Positions 33,570 to 42,206 of a stretch of DNA of 52,295 nt are shown here, piece by piece. Below the pieces are notes generated by a model that was not told the origin of the DNA, searched no databases, and saw only the letters and a list, made by a program, of their open reading frames with translations. The DNA is taken from assembly GCA_032251145.1 (NCBI GenBank), contig JAVVER010000008.1, positions 1 to 52,295 on the forward strand, given 5' to 3'. This DNA is from BRH-c54 sp032251145. Its GTDB lineage: Bacteria; Bacteroidota; Bacteroidia; Flavobacteriales_E; Vicingaceae. Numbering within the stretch: the stretch's first letter is position 1; each line of letters starts with the position of its first letter. The position numbers and the translations under genes are program-made.

Positions 33570-33947
33570 ATGACTGAAAATCAAATTTCTTATAAAATTA
33601 GAGGATCTATATTTAAGGTGTATAATGAACTTGGTCCAGGATTATTTGAGTCGGTATATGAAGCGGCACTTATTTACCAACTGGAAAAAGATGGATTACA
33701 AGTAAAATCTCAAGTTGCTGTTCCTGTATATTATGATAACATTAAATTAGACTTAGCTTTTAGATTAGATATTTTAGTTGAAGACAAAGTAATAATTGAG
33801 GTAAAATCAGTTGAGGAATTAGCAAATGTTCACTTTAAACAAATTATAAACTATCTGAAAATTACAAAACTAAAACTTGGAATATTAGTAAATTTTAATT
33901 CAGAAGACATAACAGAATCTATTTTTAGAAAAGTAAACAATTTATAA
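33570..33947 (+). CDS. GxxExxY protein (predicted nuclease fold)
   Basis: 125 aa. Signature GPGLFESVYEAAL (GxxExxY) near 23-32. LAFRLDILVEDKVIIEVKSVE has the D...ExK pattern of a PD-(D/E)xK nuclease-like core. LKLGILVNFNSEDI near the end is typical. Function of the family is unknown. It sits between an acyltransferase and a glycosyltransferase gene and is bounded by 32-base direct repeats, so it looks like an inserted cassette rather than a polysaccharide gene. Confidence 0.9.
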   Translation: MTENQISYKIRGSIFKVYNELGPGLFESVYEAALIYQLEKDGLQVKSQVAVPVYYDNIKLDLAFRLDILVEDKVIIEVKSVEELANVHFKQIINYLKITKLKLGILVNFNSEDITESIFRKVNNL

Positions 33948-33952
33948 AAATT

Positions 33953-33984
33953 CTGCGATAATCAGCGAAATCTGCGGGCAACAA
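33953..33984. repeat. Direct repeat, right copy, flanking the GxxExxY gene
   Basis: Partner of 33531-33562. It begins 5 bases after the GxxExxY stop and ends 2 bases before the ATG of the next glycosyltransferase. Confidence 0.7.
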
Positions 33985-33986
33985 AC

Positions 33987-34790
33987 ATGAATAATCCACT
34001 AGTTTCCATAATAACAGTAGTTTACAATGGCGAAAAACACATTGAACAAACCATAAACAGTGTGCTGAACCAAACTTACTCTAACATTGAGTATATTATT
34101 ATTGATGGGGCTTCAAAAGATAATACCCTGAACATAATTAAAAAATACGAAGACAAAATAGCTCAGATTGTTTCTGAAAAAGACAGTGGGATTTATAATG
34201 CTATGAACAAAGGGCTGGCATTGGCAAAAGGTGAAATAATTGGTATTCTTAATGCCGATGATTATTATTTTGAAAATACCCTACAACAAGTTGTTGACGT
34301 TTTTTCAACTTCTCAATCTGACATTGTTTATGGTAACATGGTAAAATTACGAACCATTCAAAATAAAGATTACCTGAAAGAAGTGGCTCCAAACATTTCA
34401 CTTATGGAAAGAACAATGCCCATCTTCCATCCCGCTACTTTTGTAAAAAAAACCGTGTATGAAAAAATTGGCAATTTCAACGAAAAGTATAAGTTGTCTG
34501 CCGATTATGATTTTATATACCGAGCCTACAAAAACAACATAAATTTTGAATACATTCCACAACCACTAACGGTTTTTAGAGTGGATGGCATTAGCAGTAT
34601 TAACTGCCAATCTTACAAAGAAGGGTATAAAATATTAGTTACTCACGGCTCGCCTTACGATAAAGAAATGAAACGTTTGGTGTTGAAATGTAAAATTAAA
34701 ACAATTTTTAGGACAGTTTTTAATTTCTTTATTCGCATATTTGGATTAACAAAGTGGAACGAGAAAAGATTGATTAATAAGTGGAAGTAA
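33987..34790 (+). CDS. Glycosyltransferase family 2 protein (WcaA-like)
   Basis: 267 aa GT-A transferase: SIITVVYNGEKHIEQTINSVL start, IIIDGASKDNT, DxD-like ILNADDYYF near 92, IFHPATFVKKTVY and SADYDFIYRAY. Adds a hexose or similar to the growing repeat unit. The methyltransferase follows 16 bases on. Confidence 0.92.
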   Translation: MNNPLVSIITVVYNGEKHIEQTINSVLNQTYSNIEYIIIDGASKDNTLNIIKKYEDKIAQIVSEKDSGIYNAMNKGLALAKGEIIGILNADDYYFENTLQQVVDVFSTSQSDIVYGNMVKLRTIQNKDYLKEVAPNISLMERTMPIFHPATFVKKTVYEKIGNFNEKYKLSADYDFIYRAYKNNINFEYIPQPLTVFRVDGISSINCQSYKEGYKILVTHGSPYDKEMKRLVLKCKIKTIFRTVFNFFIRIFGLTKWNEKRLINKWK

Positions 34791-34806
34791 AAAACATACA
34801 GAACGC

Positions 34807-35529
34807 ATGAAGAAAGAAGAAGTAAAAAAATTTTTTGAGCAAACCAATATTTATTTTAATTACGATTACAACATAAAAATTAGAACCGAAACTGTTGCTG
34901 ATTTCATTAAAAACCTTGAGTTTAACAATGTATTGGACATGCCTTGCGGAAATGGTTATATTTCCCTAAAAAACAGCAAAAATTTCAAGCAACTAACGTT
35001 GGTAGATTTTTCTGAGAACATGATGAAGTTAGCAAAAAAAAATGCCATAGAACAAGCTTTAAATAATATTTCTTTCCTAAGAAGTGATATTTACGATACC
35101 AACTTTCAACCCGAAACATTTGATTTAGTGATTTCTTTGGGCATTTTAGCTCATGTTGATGATGTAGAGAAATTCTTAACTTACGTACAATCTTTAGTTC
35201 AACCAAAAGGACATATAATTATTCAAAATACCGATTACGACCATAATTACAGTCGGCTAATAAGATTTTATTTAGGTGTAAGGAGATTAGCAGGAAAAGA
35301 CAATTATCAACTTAATAAAGTTCCTGCAAAATTGGTGGAAAATAGCTTTAAAAACGCAGGGTTTACTTGTGAAAATAAATTTAGATACAACCAATCTTTT
35401 GTTGGACTTTCAAAATTATTTTCCAACGAAAAAAAATACGAACTCACAAGAAGATGGTTTGGAAATGTTGCCAATAACAAAAATGCAAAACTTGGAAGTG
35501 ATTACATTTATCACTTTATTAAAAAATAA
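34807..35529 (+). CDS. Class I SAM-dependent methyltransferase
   Basis: 240 aa. Motif I VLDMPCGNGYIS near 42-53, acidic loop LTVDFSENMMKLA, motif post-I FDLVISLGILAHVDD near 104-118. May methylate a sugar of the polysaccharide, judging by position. Confidence 0.88.
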   Translation: MKKEEVKKFFEQTNIYFNYDYNIKIRTETVADFIKNLEFNNVLDMPCGNGYISLKNSKNFKQLTLVDFSENMMKLAKKNAIEQALNNISFLRSDIYDTNFQPETFDLVISLGILAHVDDVEKFLTYVQSLVQPKGHIIIQNTDYDHNYSRLIRFYLGVRRLAGKDNYQLNKVPAKLVENSFKNAGFTCENKFRYNQSFVGLSKLFSNEKKYELTRRWFGNVANNKNAKLGSDYIYHFIKK

Positions 35530-35552
35530 AAAATTACCAATTCAAAACTATT

Positions 35553-37481
35553 ATGTGCGGAATAGCAGGTATATTTAATACAAAGGGAGTTGATTTAGCT
35601 GAAATAATAGGTATGTCTCAAACGCTAAAACATAGAGGTCCGGATGATGAAGGTTTTGTCTTATCTCAAAACGAAAATAGTATTGAAAACTGTAAAGGAA
35701 ATGACACTATAGATGAATTACAACATCTTAAACACGTTTCTGAAATAAAAATCAATCCAACCTTAGCATTGTTGCACAGGCGATTATCTATAATTGATTT
35801 AACTGAATTAGGGCATCAACCTATGGTCTCAAATGACCAAAGGTTTATTATAGTTTATAACGGAGAGGTGTATAATTTTAAAGAAATTCGACAAGAATTA
35901 CAACAAAAAGGATATACTTTTAATTCTAACTCCGATACCGAAGTAGTTATAAATTCATATGCAGCTTGGGGAAGTGCTTGTGTTAATCGCTTTGTGGGTA
36001 TGTGGGCTTTTGTAATTTATGATAGACAAGAGAATATTCTTACGCTATCTCGAGATAGATTTGGAGTAAAACCTCTTTATTTTTATCACAATGAAAATTA
36101 TTTTGCCTTCGCTTCTGAGCTTAAGGCGTTATTAACATTAAAAAATGTTGATAACTCTATTTCTGAAAAAAATTTAGGTTCGTACCTCTCATTTGGAACA
36201 GTTTCAGAACCTTATCAAAATTTATTTAAAAACATTTTTGATGTCGAACCCGGATGTAATTATCAGCTTAACTTAACCACCTTAACACTTAAAAAAGAAA
36301 AATATTATTCTTTAGAAAACAACCTACCTTCAAATTCTTCTGATATTATTATTAATACAAATAAATTCGAGGCTATATTTAATCAATCTATTAAACTTCA
36401 TTTAATTGCTGATGTAGAAATTGGCACATGCTTAAGTGGTGGTTTAGATTCGAGTGCAATAACTTATCAGGCAAGTACTCAATTAAAAAATACTCCATTA
36501 AAAACTATTACAGCAGCTTATCACGATAAATCAATAGATGAATCTAATTATGCCAAGCTAGTTACAAATGACTTAACTAATGTAAAAGCTTATTATACTT
36601 ACCCCGATGCCAAAAAAATGATGGAAGGAATGGAAAAAATGATTTATTATCAGGATTTACCCATCGGTTCAACCTCCATTTTTGCTCATTGGGAAGTAAT
36701 GAAATGTGCTAGCCAACATCAAATAAAAGTATTGTTAAATGGTCAGGGAGCAGATGAAATTTTAGGTGGATATTATAACTTTGCCGGAATTTATTTAATA
36801 GAATTATTAAAGAAATTTAAATTTATTCGCTTTCTTAAGGAATATAACCTACTGAAACAAAATTTTACTCCTCAAATTAACACTGCCATTTTAAGAGCTG
36901 CTTATTATTATTTACCCAACAACTTACAACACTATTTGAGAGCAAAAGAACGCTTAGGTTATAACTTTATAAAAAAAGATATAGTAAAAGAATTGGAACT
37001 GGAAATCCCTAAAAGAGGCGGAAAAACATTTGATGAACATACTAACTTAAGCCTTAAATTTGGATTGTACGAATTATTAAGATACGAAGACCGAAACGCA
37101 ATGGCGTTCTCTATTGAATCTAGGGTTCCATTTTTAGATCATAAATTAGTAGATTTTGTAAGAAGTTTGCCTACTAATCAAAAAATACAAGGCGGCTGGA
37201 CTAAATATATATTAAGAAAAATGATAGACCAAAAACTAAACAATGAAGTGGTTTGGAGAAAAGATAAAAAAGGATTTTTAACGCCTCAAAAAGATTGGAA
37301 AAACGATGTAATGAAAACGCTAAGTAATGAATTAAAAGAAAGTAACATCCCTTCTATTATGGATAGAGAATATATTCTAAACCTTTGTAATAAAGATTTT
37401 TCACACGCATCGCACTTAAGTGAATTTTGGAGAGCCTATTCGGTTGTAAAATGGTATAATGTATTTAATTTAAAAGTATAA
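35553..37481 (+). CDS. Glutamine-dependent asparagine synthase family protein
   Basis: 642 aa. Ntn glutaminase domain with nucleophile Cys2 (MCGIAGIFNTKG), HRRLSIIDL, YNGEVYN and LSRDRFGVKPLYF. The synthetase domain has the PP-loop SGGLDSSAI near 293 and GQGADEILGGYYN near 400. Could make asparagine. In surface polysaccharide loci such enzymes usually amidate a uronic acid or similar group, which is the preferred reading here. The next gene begins 3 bases later with TTG. Confidence 0.9.
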   Translation: MCGIAGIFNTKGVDLAEIIGMSQTLKHRGPDDEGFVLSQNENSIENCKGNDTIDELQHLKHVSEIKINPTLALLHRRLSIIDLTELGHQPMVSNDQRFIIVYNGEVYNFKEIRQELQQKGYTFNSNSDTEVVINSYAAWGSACVNRFVGMWAFVIYDRQENILTLSRDRFGVKPLYFYHNENYFAFASELKALLTLKNVDNSISEKNLGSYLSFGTVSEPYQNLFKNIFDVEPGCNYQLNLTTLTLKKEKYYSLENNLPSNSSDIIINTNKFEAIFNQSIKLHLIADVEIGTCLSGGLDSSAITYQASTQLKNTPLKTITAAYHDKSIDESNYAKLVTNDLTNVKAYYTYPDAKKMMEGMEKMIYYQDLPIGSTSIFAHWEVMKCASQHQIKVLLNGQGADEILGGYYNFAGIYLIELLKKFKFIRFLKEYNLLKQNFTPQINTAILRAAYYYLPNNLQHYLRAKERLGYNFIKKDIVKELELEIPKRGGKTFDEHTNLSLKFGLYELLRYEDRNAMAFSIESRVPFLDHKLVDFVRSLPTNQKIQGGWTKYILRKMIDQKLNNEVVWRKDKKGFLTPQKDWKNDVMKTLSNELKESNIPSIMDREYILNLCNKDFSHASHLSEFWRAYSVVKWYNVFNLKV

Positions 37482-37484
37482 AAG

Positions 37485-38612
37485 TTGAACAATAAGCGTC
37501 CAAAAATACTCGTATTGCCCGAATTTTTACCTTTCGAAAAAGGTTGGGGTGGTTTTTCTTGGAACTATGTTAATTCTATTGCTCCTTTTTGCGAGGTAAC
37601 TATATTTTATAGCCGATTATGTGGATATACTACAGGACTGAACGAACAAACTATTAATGAAAATATAAAGCTAATAAGCTATTTTCCATACAAAAATAAA
37701 CCAACAGGAATAAAAAAAATAATAGCCTACACAAAATGGTTTATTACCTGTTTAAAAATTACAAAAAAACTTCCACTTCCCGACTTAATTCATGCACACG
37801 GTACTGTTTTAAACGGAACTTTAGCATTTAAACTGGCTAAGCATTGGAAAATCCCTTTTGTTTTAACTGAACATACAGGTCCTTTTTCTTCGGTAGTAAA
37901 AGGAAAAATAAAGCACTTTTGGGTAAAAAAAATTATGCAAAATGCAGATGCTGTATTACCTGTTAGCGAACACTTGAAAAATGAAATTATTACAAATAAA
38001 ATTCATCCCAAAAGAATAGAGGTTACTTATAACCCTGTGAATACAGAATTATTTAAACTAAAAAAAGATAGCTTGTTTAAAAATATTGTTTTTGCAGGAA
38101 GATTAGATGAAAACAAGGGTGGTTTACGAGCTATTAAAGCATTTCATATTTTTTATAAAATCAATCCCGACTGGACATTTACTTTGTGTGGAGATGGCAG
38201 AGAAATGAACGCAATTAAACAATATGTTGCAGAACACCATTTAGAAAATAATGTTATTATAAAAGGAATGTTAAGTGAAAATGAGGTTGCTGCTATATTT
38301 CAAGCATCAGATGTTTTTATTTCTCCAACTCAATTCGAAAGTTTTGGTATGGCTATAGCTGAAGCTATGTTGTGTGGTTTGCCAGTTATTACTACTAATA
38401 CAACCGCACCAAAAGAATACGTAACCAAAAATAATGGTATCTTGTTAAATGTGAATTCTGTTGAAGAAATGGCAATAGCATTATCCTACATTATTACTAA
38501 TTTACACCAATACAATGCTGAAAAAACTAGAGAACAAATTGAAAGCAGATTTGCTTTTAACATTTTTGGGAACAACATGCTCTCCTTATATAAATCACTG
38601 ATAATAAAATAA
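37485..38612 (+). CDS. Glycosyltransferase family 4 protein
   Basis: 375 aa, TTG start (the only start close to the upstream stop; MNNKRPKILVLPEFLPFEKGWGG). N-terminal Rossmann domain with HAHGTVLNGTLAFKLAK; donor domain FAGRLDENKGGLRAIKAF and E-x7-E in ESFGMAIAEAMLCGLPVI. No spacer to the next gene. Confidence 0.9.
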   Translation: MNNKRPKILVLPEFLPFEKGWGGFSWNYVNSIAPFCEVTIFYSRLCGYTTGLNEQTINENIKLISYFPYKNKPTGIKKIIAYTKWFITCLKITKKLPLPDLIHAHGTVLNGTLAFKLAKHWKIPFVLTEHTGPFSSVVKGKIKHFWVKKIMQNADAVLPVSEHLKNEIITNKIHPKRIEVTYNPVNTELFKLKKDSLFKNIVFAGRLDENKGGLRAIKAFHIFYKINPDWTFTLCGDGREMNAIKQYVAEHHLENNVIIKGMLSENEVAAIFQASDVFISPTQFESFGMAIAEAMLCGLPVITTNTTAPKEYVTKNNGILLNVNSVEEMAIALSYIITNLHQYNAEKTREQIESRFAFNIFGNNMLSLYKSLIIK

Positions 38613-39803
38613 TTGGATAAAAATCAAAATATAGCAATAGTATGCGGTCATTTTATGCCCGAAGTTGGTTATGTAGAAGTTCAATTAGCAAAAGCTCTTT
38701 ATCGTTTAGGTAAAAATGTACATGTTTTTACCAGCACCGTAATTCCAAATGCTATTAAATCTAAACTTCCAGTAAACTTTAGCTATAAAGCAGGAACTTC
38801 TAGTTCTTTAGGTTATCAAATTACAAGGCTAGTCCCTTTCTTTACATTAGGTCAAATGGTAAAATGTAGAGGGGTATTAAACCATGTATTGGCATTTCAA
38901 CCCGATATAATTATAATAATTGGATTAGGTAAACTATTCCCTAAACCCATATTAAAACACTCTTTTATAAATACAAAATTAATTGTTTTACTTGCCGATA
39001 ATGAAGATTCTTTTGATCAATTTTCAGGGTTAAAAGGAGGCTATAGTAAGTTAAAAAAAATAGCTCTAAGAAAAGTTTTTAAAGACCCCATTTATAAGTT
39101 AGCCGTTAAAAATGTTAATCAGTTTTTTGCTTATACACCATCTGCTCCATCGATTGTTTTAAAGTACCTACCTAAAAACCAACATCCTATTTTTTTAAGT
39201 AATGTAACCCCACTATCTTTAGGTTTTGATGATGAAGATTTTTATTATGATGAAAAGTTAAGAGTTTTTAAACGGGCTGAAATGAATTTTTTAGACACTG
39301 ACATTGTGTTAATTACAGCTACTCGAATAACTCCTTTTAAAAGTTTAGAAAAAATAATTGATGTTGTAGATGAAATAAACAACAACGGAATATCATTTAA
39401 GTATATTATAGCAGGATTTGGAAATGATGCCTATTCTGAAAAGCTGAAAAACTATATTGCTAAAAAAAAGTATAGTAACCAGTTTATTACATTTCCTTTT
39501 TTACCTCACAAAAACCTTTTAGAGTTGTATAACGCATCAGACATTGGGTATTGGTCATCGCATATTATAACTCACTACCAAGCGATGGGAACGGGTTTGC
39601 CTCTAATATTGCCAAACAAAAAGAATATAGAACATATTATTGAGCATGATAGTAATGGCTGGAAACTTAATGATAAGGAAATTTATACTACTTTTAACCA
39701 TGCAATTTCGCAAATAGCTTTATTTAAAGAAAAAAGAAAGCTGTTGGCTGATGTAGCTAAACAAAAATTTGCATTTACCACTATAGCCCAAAAGTTACTA
39801 TGA
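38613..39803 (+). CDS. GT-B glycosyltransferase, divergent GT4-like
   Basis: 396 aa, TTG start directly after the previous stop. IAIVCGHFMPEVGYVEVQLAKALYRLGKNVHVF is a GT-B N-terminus; the donor half has TRITPFKSLEKIIDVV. The usual E-x7-E motif is replaced by SSHIITHYQAMGTGLPLIL, so donor binding may differ. The 3' end overlaps the Wzy-like gene by 4 bases (ATGA). Confidence 0.8.
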   Translation: MDKNQNIAIVCGHFMPEVGYVEVQLAKALYRLGKNVHVFTSTVIPNAIKSKLPVNFSYKAGTSSSLGYQITRLVPFFTLGQMVKCRGVLNHVLAFQPDIIIIIGLGKLFPKPILKHSFINTKLIVLLADNEDSFDQFSGLKGGYSKLKKIALRKVFKDPIYKLAVKNVNQFFAYTPSAPSIVLKYLPKNQHPIFLSNVTPLSLGFDDEDFYYDEKLRVFKRAEMNFLDTDIVLITATRITPFKSLEKIIDVVDEINNNGISFKYIIAGFGNDAYSEKLKNYIAKKKYSNQFITFPFLPHKNLLELYNASDIGYWSSHIITHYQAMGTGLPLILPNKKNIEHIIEHDSNGWKLNDKEIYTTFNHAISQIALFKEKRKLLADVAKQKFAFTTIAQKLL

Positions 39804-41065
39804 GTTTTACAACTTGGAAAATATGGCTTAAATCAAAACCTTGGCTTCTTAAATGGTTTATTTTATTGGTTTTAATACGTCCAATTATAGATAATTTGTA
39901 TTTCCTAAAAGAAATTTCGCCTTTTTTATCTCCTTTATATATTGTTGGTATATTAACACCAGCATTAATAATTTATGTGTTTATAAAAACCAAAAAACCT
40001 ACTTATACTAAACTAGATAGGCACATGCGTTTTTTTTCATTTTTCATTTTGGCAGGAACTTTCTTTGTTATTCTCTTCGATCCACTTTCGTTAGATTCTT
40101 TAGAATACTTATTAAAACTTTCTTTACCTGTTTACATGTATTTTTTTGCCAGAAGGTTTATACAATCTAAAGAAGATTTAGATGGAATACTCACCACTTT
40201 TCTTTATTCTTCCATTTTTGTTGCTGGGATTTTGATGTATGAAGTAGTTATTAATCCCATTAGAGTAGAAGAAAGTAGAGGGATGGGGAGAATACAAGGT
40301 AGTTTTGGCGATGTAGTAAGCTATGGCATTTACCTGTTATTTAGTTTTTTAATTGCTTGTTATTTCTACTTCTCCAAAAGAAAATTAATTCCGATGAGAA
40401 AAAGATTAAGAACTTTGTTAATTGTTGCTGCTTTTGCACTGCTAGCCTTAGTAAATATTCATCATATTGCCTCATACACCATTTTCATCTTAATTTTATT
40501 ATTGTTTTTAGTCTATAATTTTAAAACAAACAAAGCCGCAGCATTTGGTATTTCTTTAATGTTGTTTAGCTTATTTGTATTTTTTGGTCAACCCATAATT
40601 GAAGAAAAAGTTACCCCATTGTTAGAAACCGATGTGGCTGTTTTTGAAGGTGAACAAGAATCTAGCAAATTGTTGCACGGACGCGTTGGAAGATGGGAAT
40701 ATATGGTAGGAATATTTACCGACCAAAATATATTTGTGCAATTTTTCGGCTATCCTTTTACACTAAAATATTCCTATCATTTTGTTGGTGTTGGCTCTCA
40801 TAGCGATTATGTTAGAATTTTATTTTTAAGCGGATATGTTGGTTTGTACGCTTATCTATTAGTACTATTTTCTTTTTATAAAAGAGCCAAACAAACAGGT
40901 TATGCACAGCGTTTTTTAGCTTACGGTTTGTTGGCTATTATTTTATTATACTCTGTAAGTGTTGTCCCAACTTATTACCCTCCTTTTGTGTATATGATGA
41001 TGTGTATATTTGCTTACGTAGCTTTACCGTTTAAAATTATTTCAAAAAAAGTAACTAATGGATAA
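39800..41065 (+). CDS. O-antigen polymerase/ligase-like membrane protein (Wzy)
   Basis: 421 aa, about 10-12 membrane segments. The large periplasmic loop carries LLHGRVGRWEYMVGIF, the Arg-containing motif found in Wzy/WaaL proteins, near 290-305. Expected to polymerise lipid-linked repeat units on the periplasmic face. It overlaps neighbours on both sides (4 and 8 bases). Confidence 0.82.
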   Translation: MSFTTWKIWLKSKPWLLKWFILLVLIRPIIDNLYFLKEISPFLSPLYIVGILTPALIIYVFIKTKKPTYTKLDRHMRFFSFFILAGTFFVILFDPLSLDSLEYLLKLSLPVYMYFFARRFIQSKEDLDGILTTFLYSSIFVAGILMYEVVINPIRVEESRGMGRIQGSFGDVVSYGIYLLFSFLIACYFYFSKRKLIPMRKRLRTLLIVAAFALLALVNIHHIASYTIFILILLLFLVYNFKTNKAAAFGISLMLFSLFVFFGQPIIEEKVTPLLETDVAVFEGEQESSKLLHGRVGRWEYMVGIFTDQNIFVQFFGYPFTLKYSYHFVGVGSHSDYVRILFLSGYVGLYAYLLVLFSFYKRAKQTGYAQRFLAYGLLAIILLYSVSVVPTYYPPFVYMMMCIFAYVALPFKIISKKVTNG

Positions 41066-42170
41066 TAAACCAACGGTTTTTATATTGGGTAAACTTCCGC
41101 CTCCTTTTATAGGCCCCGCTATTGCTACTCAGTTAATTTTAAATTCCGAGCTTAAAAACAAGTTTAGTTTAATTCATTTTGATACTAGAATAAATGCTGA
41201 TGTGGCTTCTATGGGGAAATGGAGTTTTAATAAAGCATGGAAAAGTATTCAGCTGTATTTTCATTTTCTAAAAAAAATAAACGAACATCAACCCGACTTA
41301 ATTTTAGTTCCTATTAGTCAAACCACTATGGGTTTTATTAAAGATGCTCCATTTATACTATTAGGAAAGTGGAAAAATAAAAAAGTATTAATTCAACTTA
41401 GAGGAAGTAATTTTAAAAATTGGCTTAATTCAGCTAATTCATTCACTAACTTTTTCGTAAAAAAAACGCTTAAAAACACCAATGGCGTAATTGTTTTGGG
41501 GAATAATCTTAACCATTTATTTCAAGATTTTTATACCGAAGATAAAATTTTTGTAGTACCTAATGGAGCGAATTATCATCTTGAAAATAGAAACAGCTAT
41601 GAGTTGAATGTATTGTATTTTGCCAACTTTTTACCTTCTAAAAGTTTTGATGATATTTTGAAAGCTGTTTTACTACTTAAAAAAAAGAATGTTAGCCATT
41701 TTAAATTAACAGCTGCCGGAGCTTGGGACAATAAACAATTTAAAAAGGAGTGTTTGACGTTTATTGAAGAACATCAATTGAATAATGTTGCCATATTGCC
41801 CCCTCAAAGCGGTAAAGAAAAAATGCAATTGTTTGCGAATAGTGATGTTTTTGTTTTTTGTCCGAAAATGCCCGAAGGACACCCTTGGGTTCTTGTAGAA
41901 GCTATGGCAAATAGTCTTCCTATTATTGCTACCGACCAAGGTGCAATTATAGAATCTGTAATTGATGGTAAAAATGGATTTATCGTTCCTGCCGAAAACC
42001 CTAATGCTATTGCTGAAAAATTGGAAACATTACTAACGAATGAAACTACAAGGAAAGAGTTTTCTAATTATTCAAAAATACATTACAACAACAATTTCAC
42101 AGAAGAAAAGATGGTAGAAAACCTTGAGAAGGTTTTTAATATAATCATTAAAAATAAACCTATTACTTAA
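41058..42170 (+). CDS. Glycosyltransferase family 4 protein
   Basis: 370 aa GT-B enzyme. GKLPPPFIGPAIATQLIL near the start; donor domain NVLYFANFLPSKSFDDILKAV and E-x7-E in EGHPWVLVEAMANSLPIIATD. Starts 8 bases inside the Wzy-like gene. Confidence 0.9.
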   Translation: MDNKPTVFILGKLPPPFIGPAIATQLILNSELKNKFSLIHFDTRINADVASMGKWSFNKAWKSIQLYFHFLKKINEHQPDLILVPISQTTMGFIKDAPFILLGKWKNKKVLIQLRGSNFKNWLNSANSFTNFFVKKTLKNTNGVIVLGNNLNHLFQDFYTEDKIFVVPNGANYHLENRNSYELNVLYFANFLPSKSFDDILKAVLLLKKKNVSHFKLTAAGAWDNKQFKKECLTFIEEHQLNNVAILPPQSGKEKMQLFANSDVFVFCPKMPEGHPWVLVEAMANSLPIIATDQGAIIESVIDGKNGFIVPAENPNAIAEKLETLLTNETTRKEFSNYSKIHYNNNFTEEKMVENLEKVFNIIIKNKPIT

Positions 42171-42180
42171 GGATTTCTTT

Positions 42181-42188
42181 TACCTTTG
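42181..42188 (+). promoter_or_regulatory. Promoter -7 element before the two-domain oxidoreductase
   Basis: TACCTTTG matches TAnnTTTG. Between it and ATG 42207 lies a perfect hairpin TTTACTT-AAC-AAGTAAA (42189-42205) that would occupy the 5' end of the mRNA and the space before the start codon. It suggests a second transcription unit inside the locus. Confidence 0.55.
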
Positions 42189-42206
42189 TTTACTTAACAA
42201 GTAAAA

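Noticed and set aside
33500..33990. CRISPR-like repeats around the GxxExxY gene
   Set aside because: Only two imperfect copies spaced by a gene; no array or cas genes.
35369..35578. Plus-strand ORF at the methyltransferase / asparagine synthase junction
   Set aside because: Out of frame with both real genes and with no recognisable protein.
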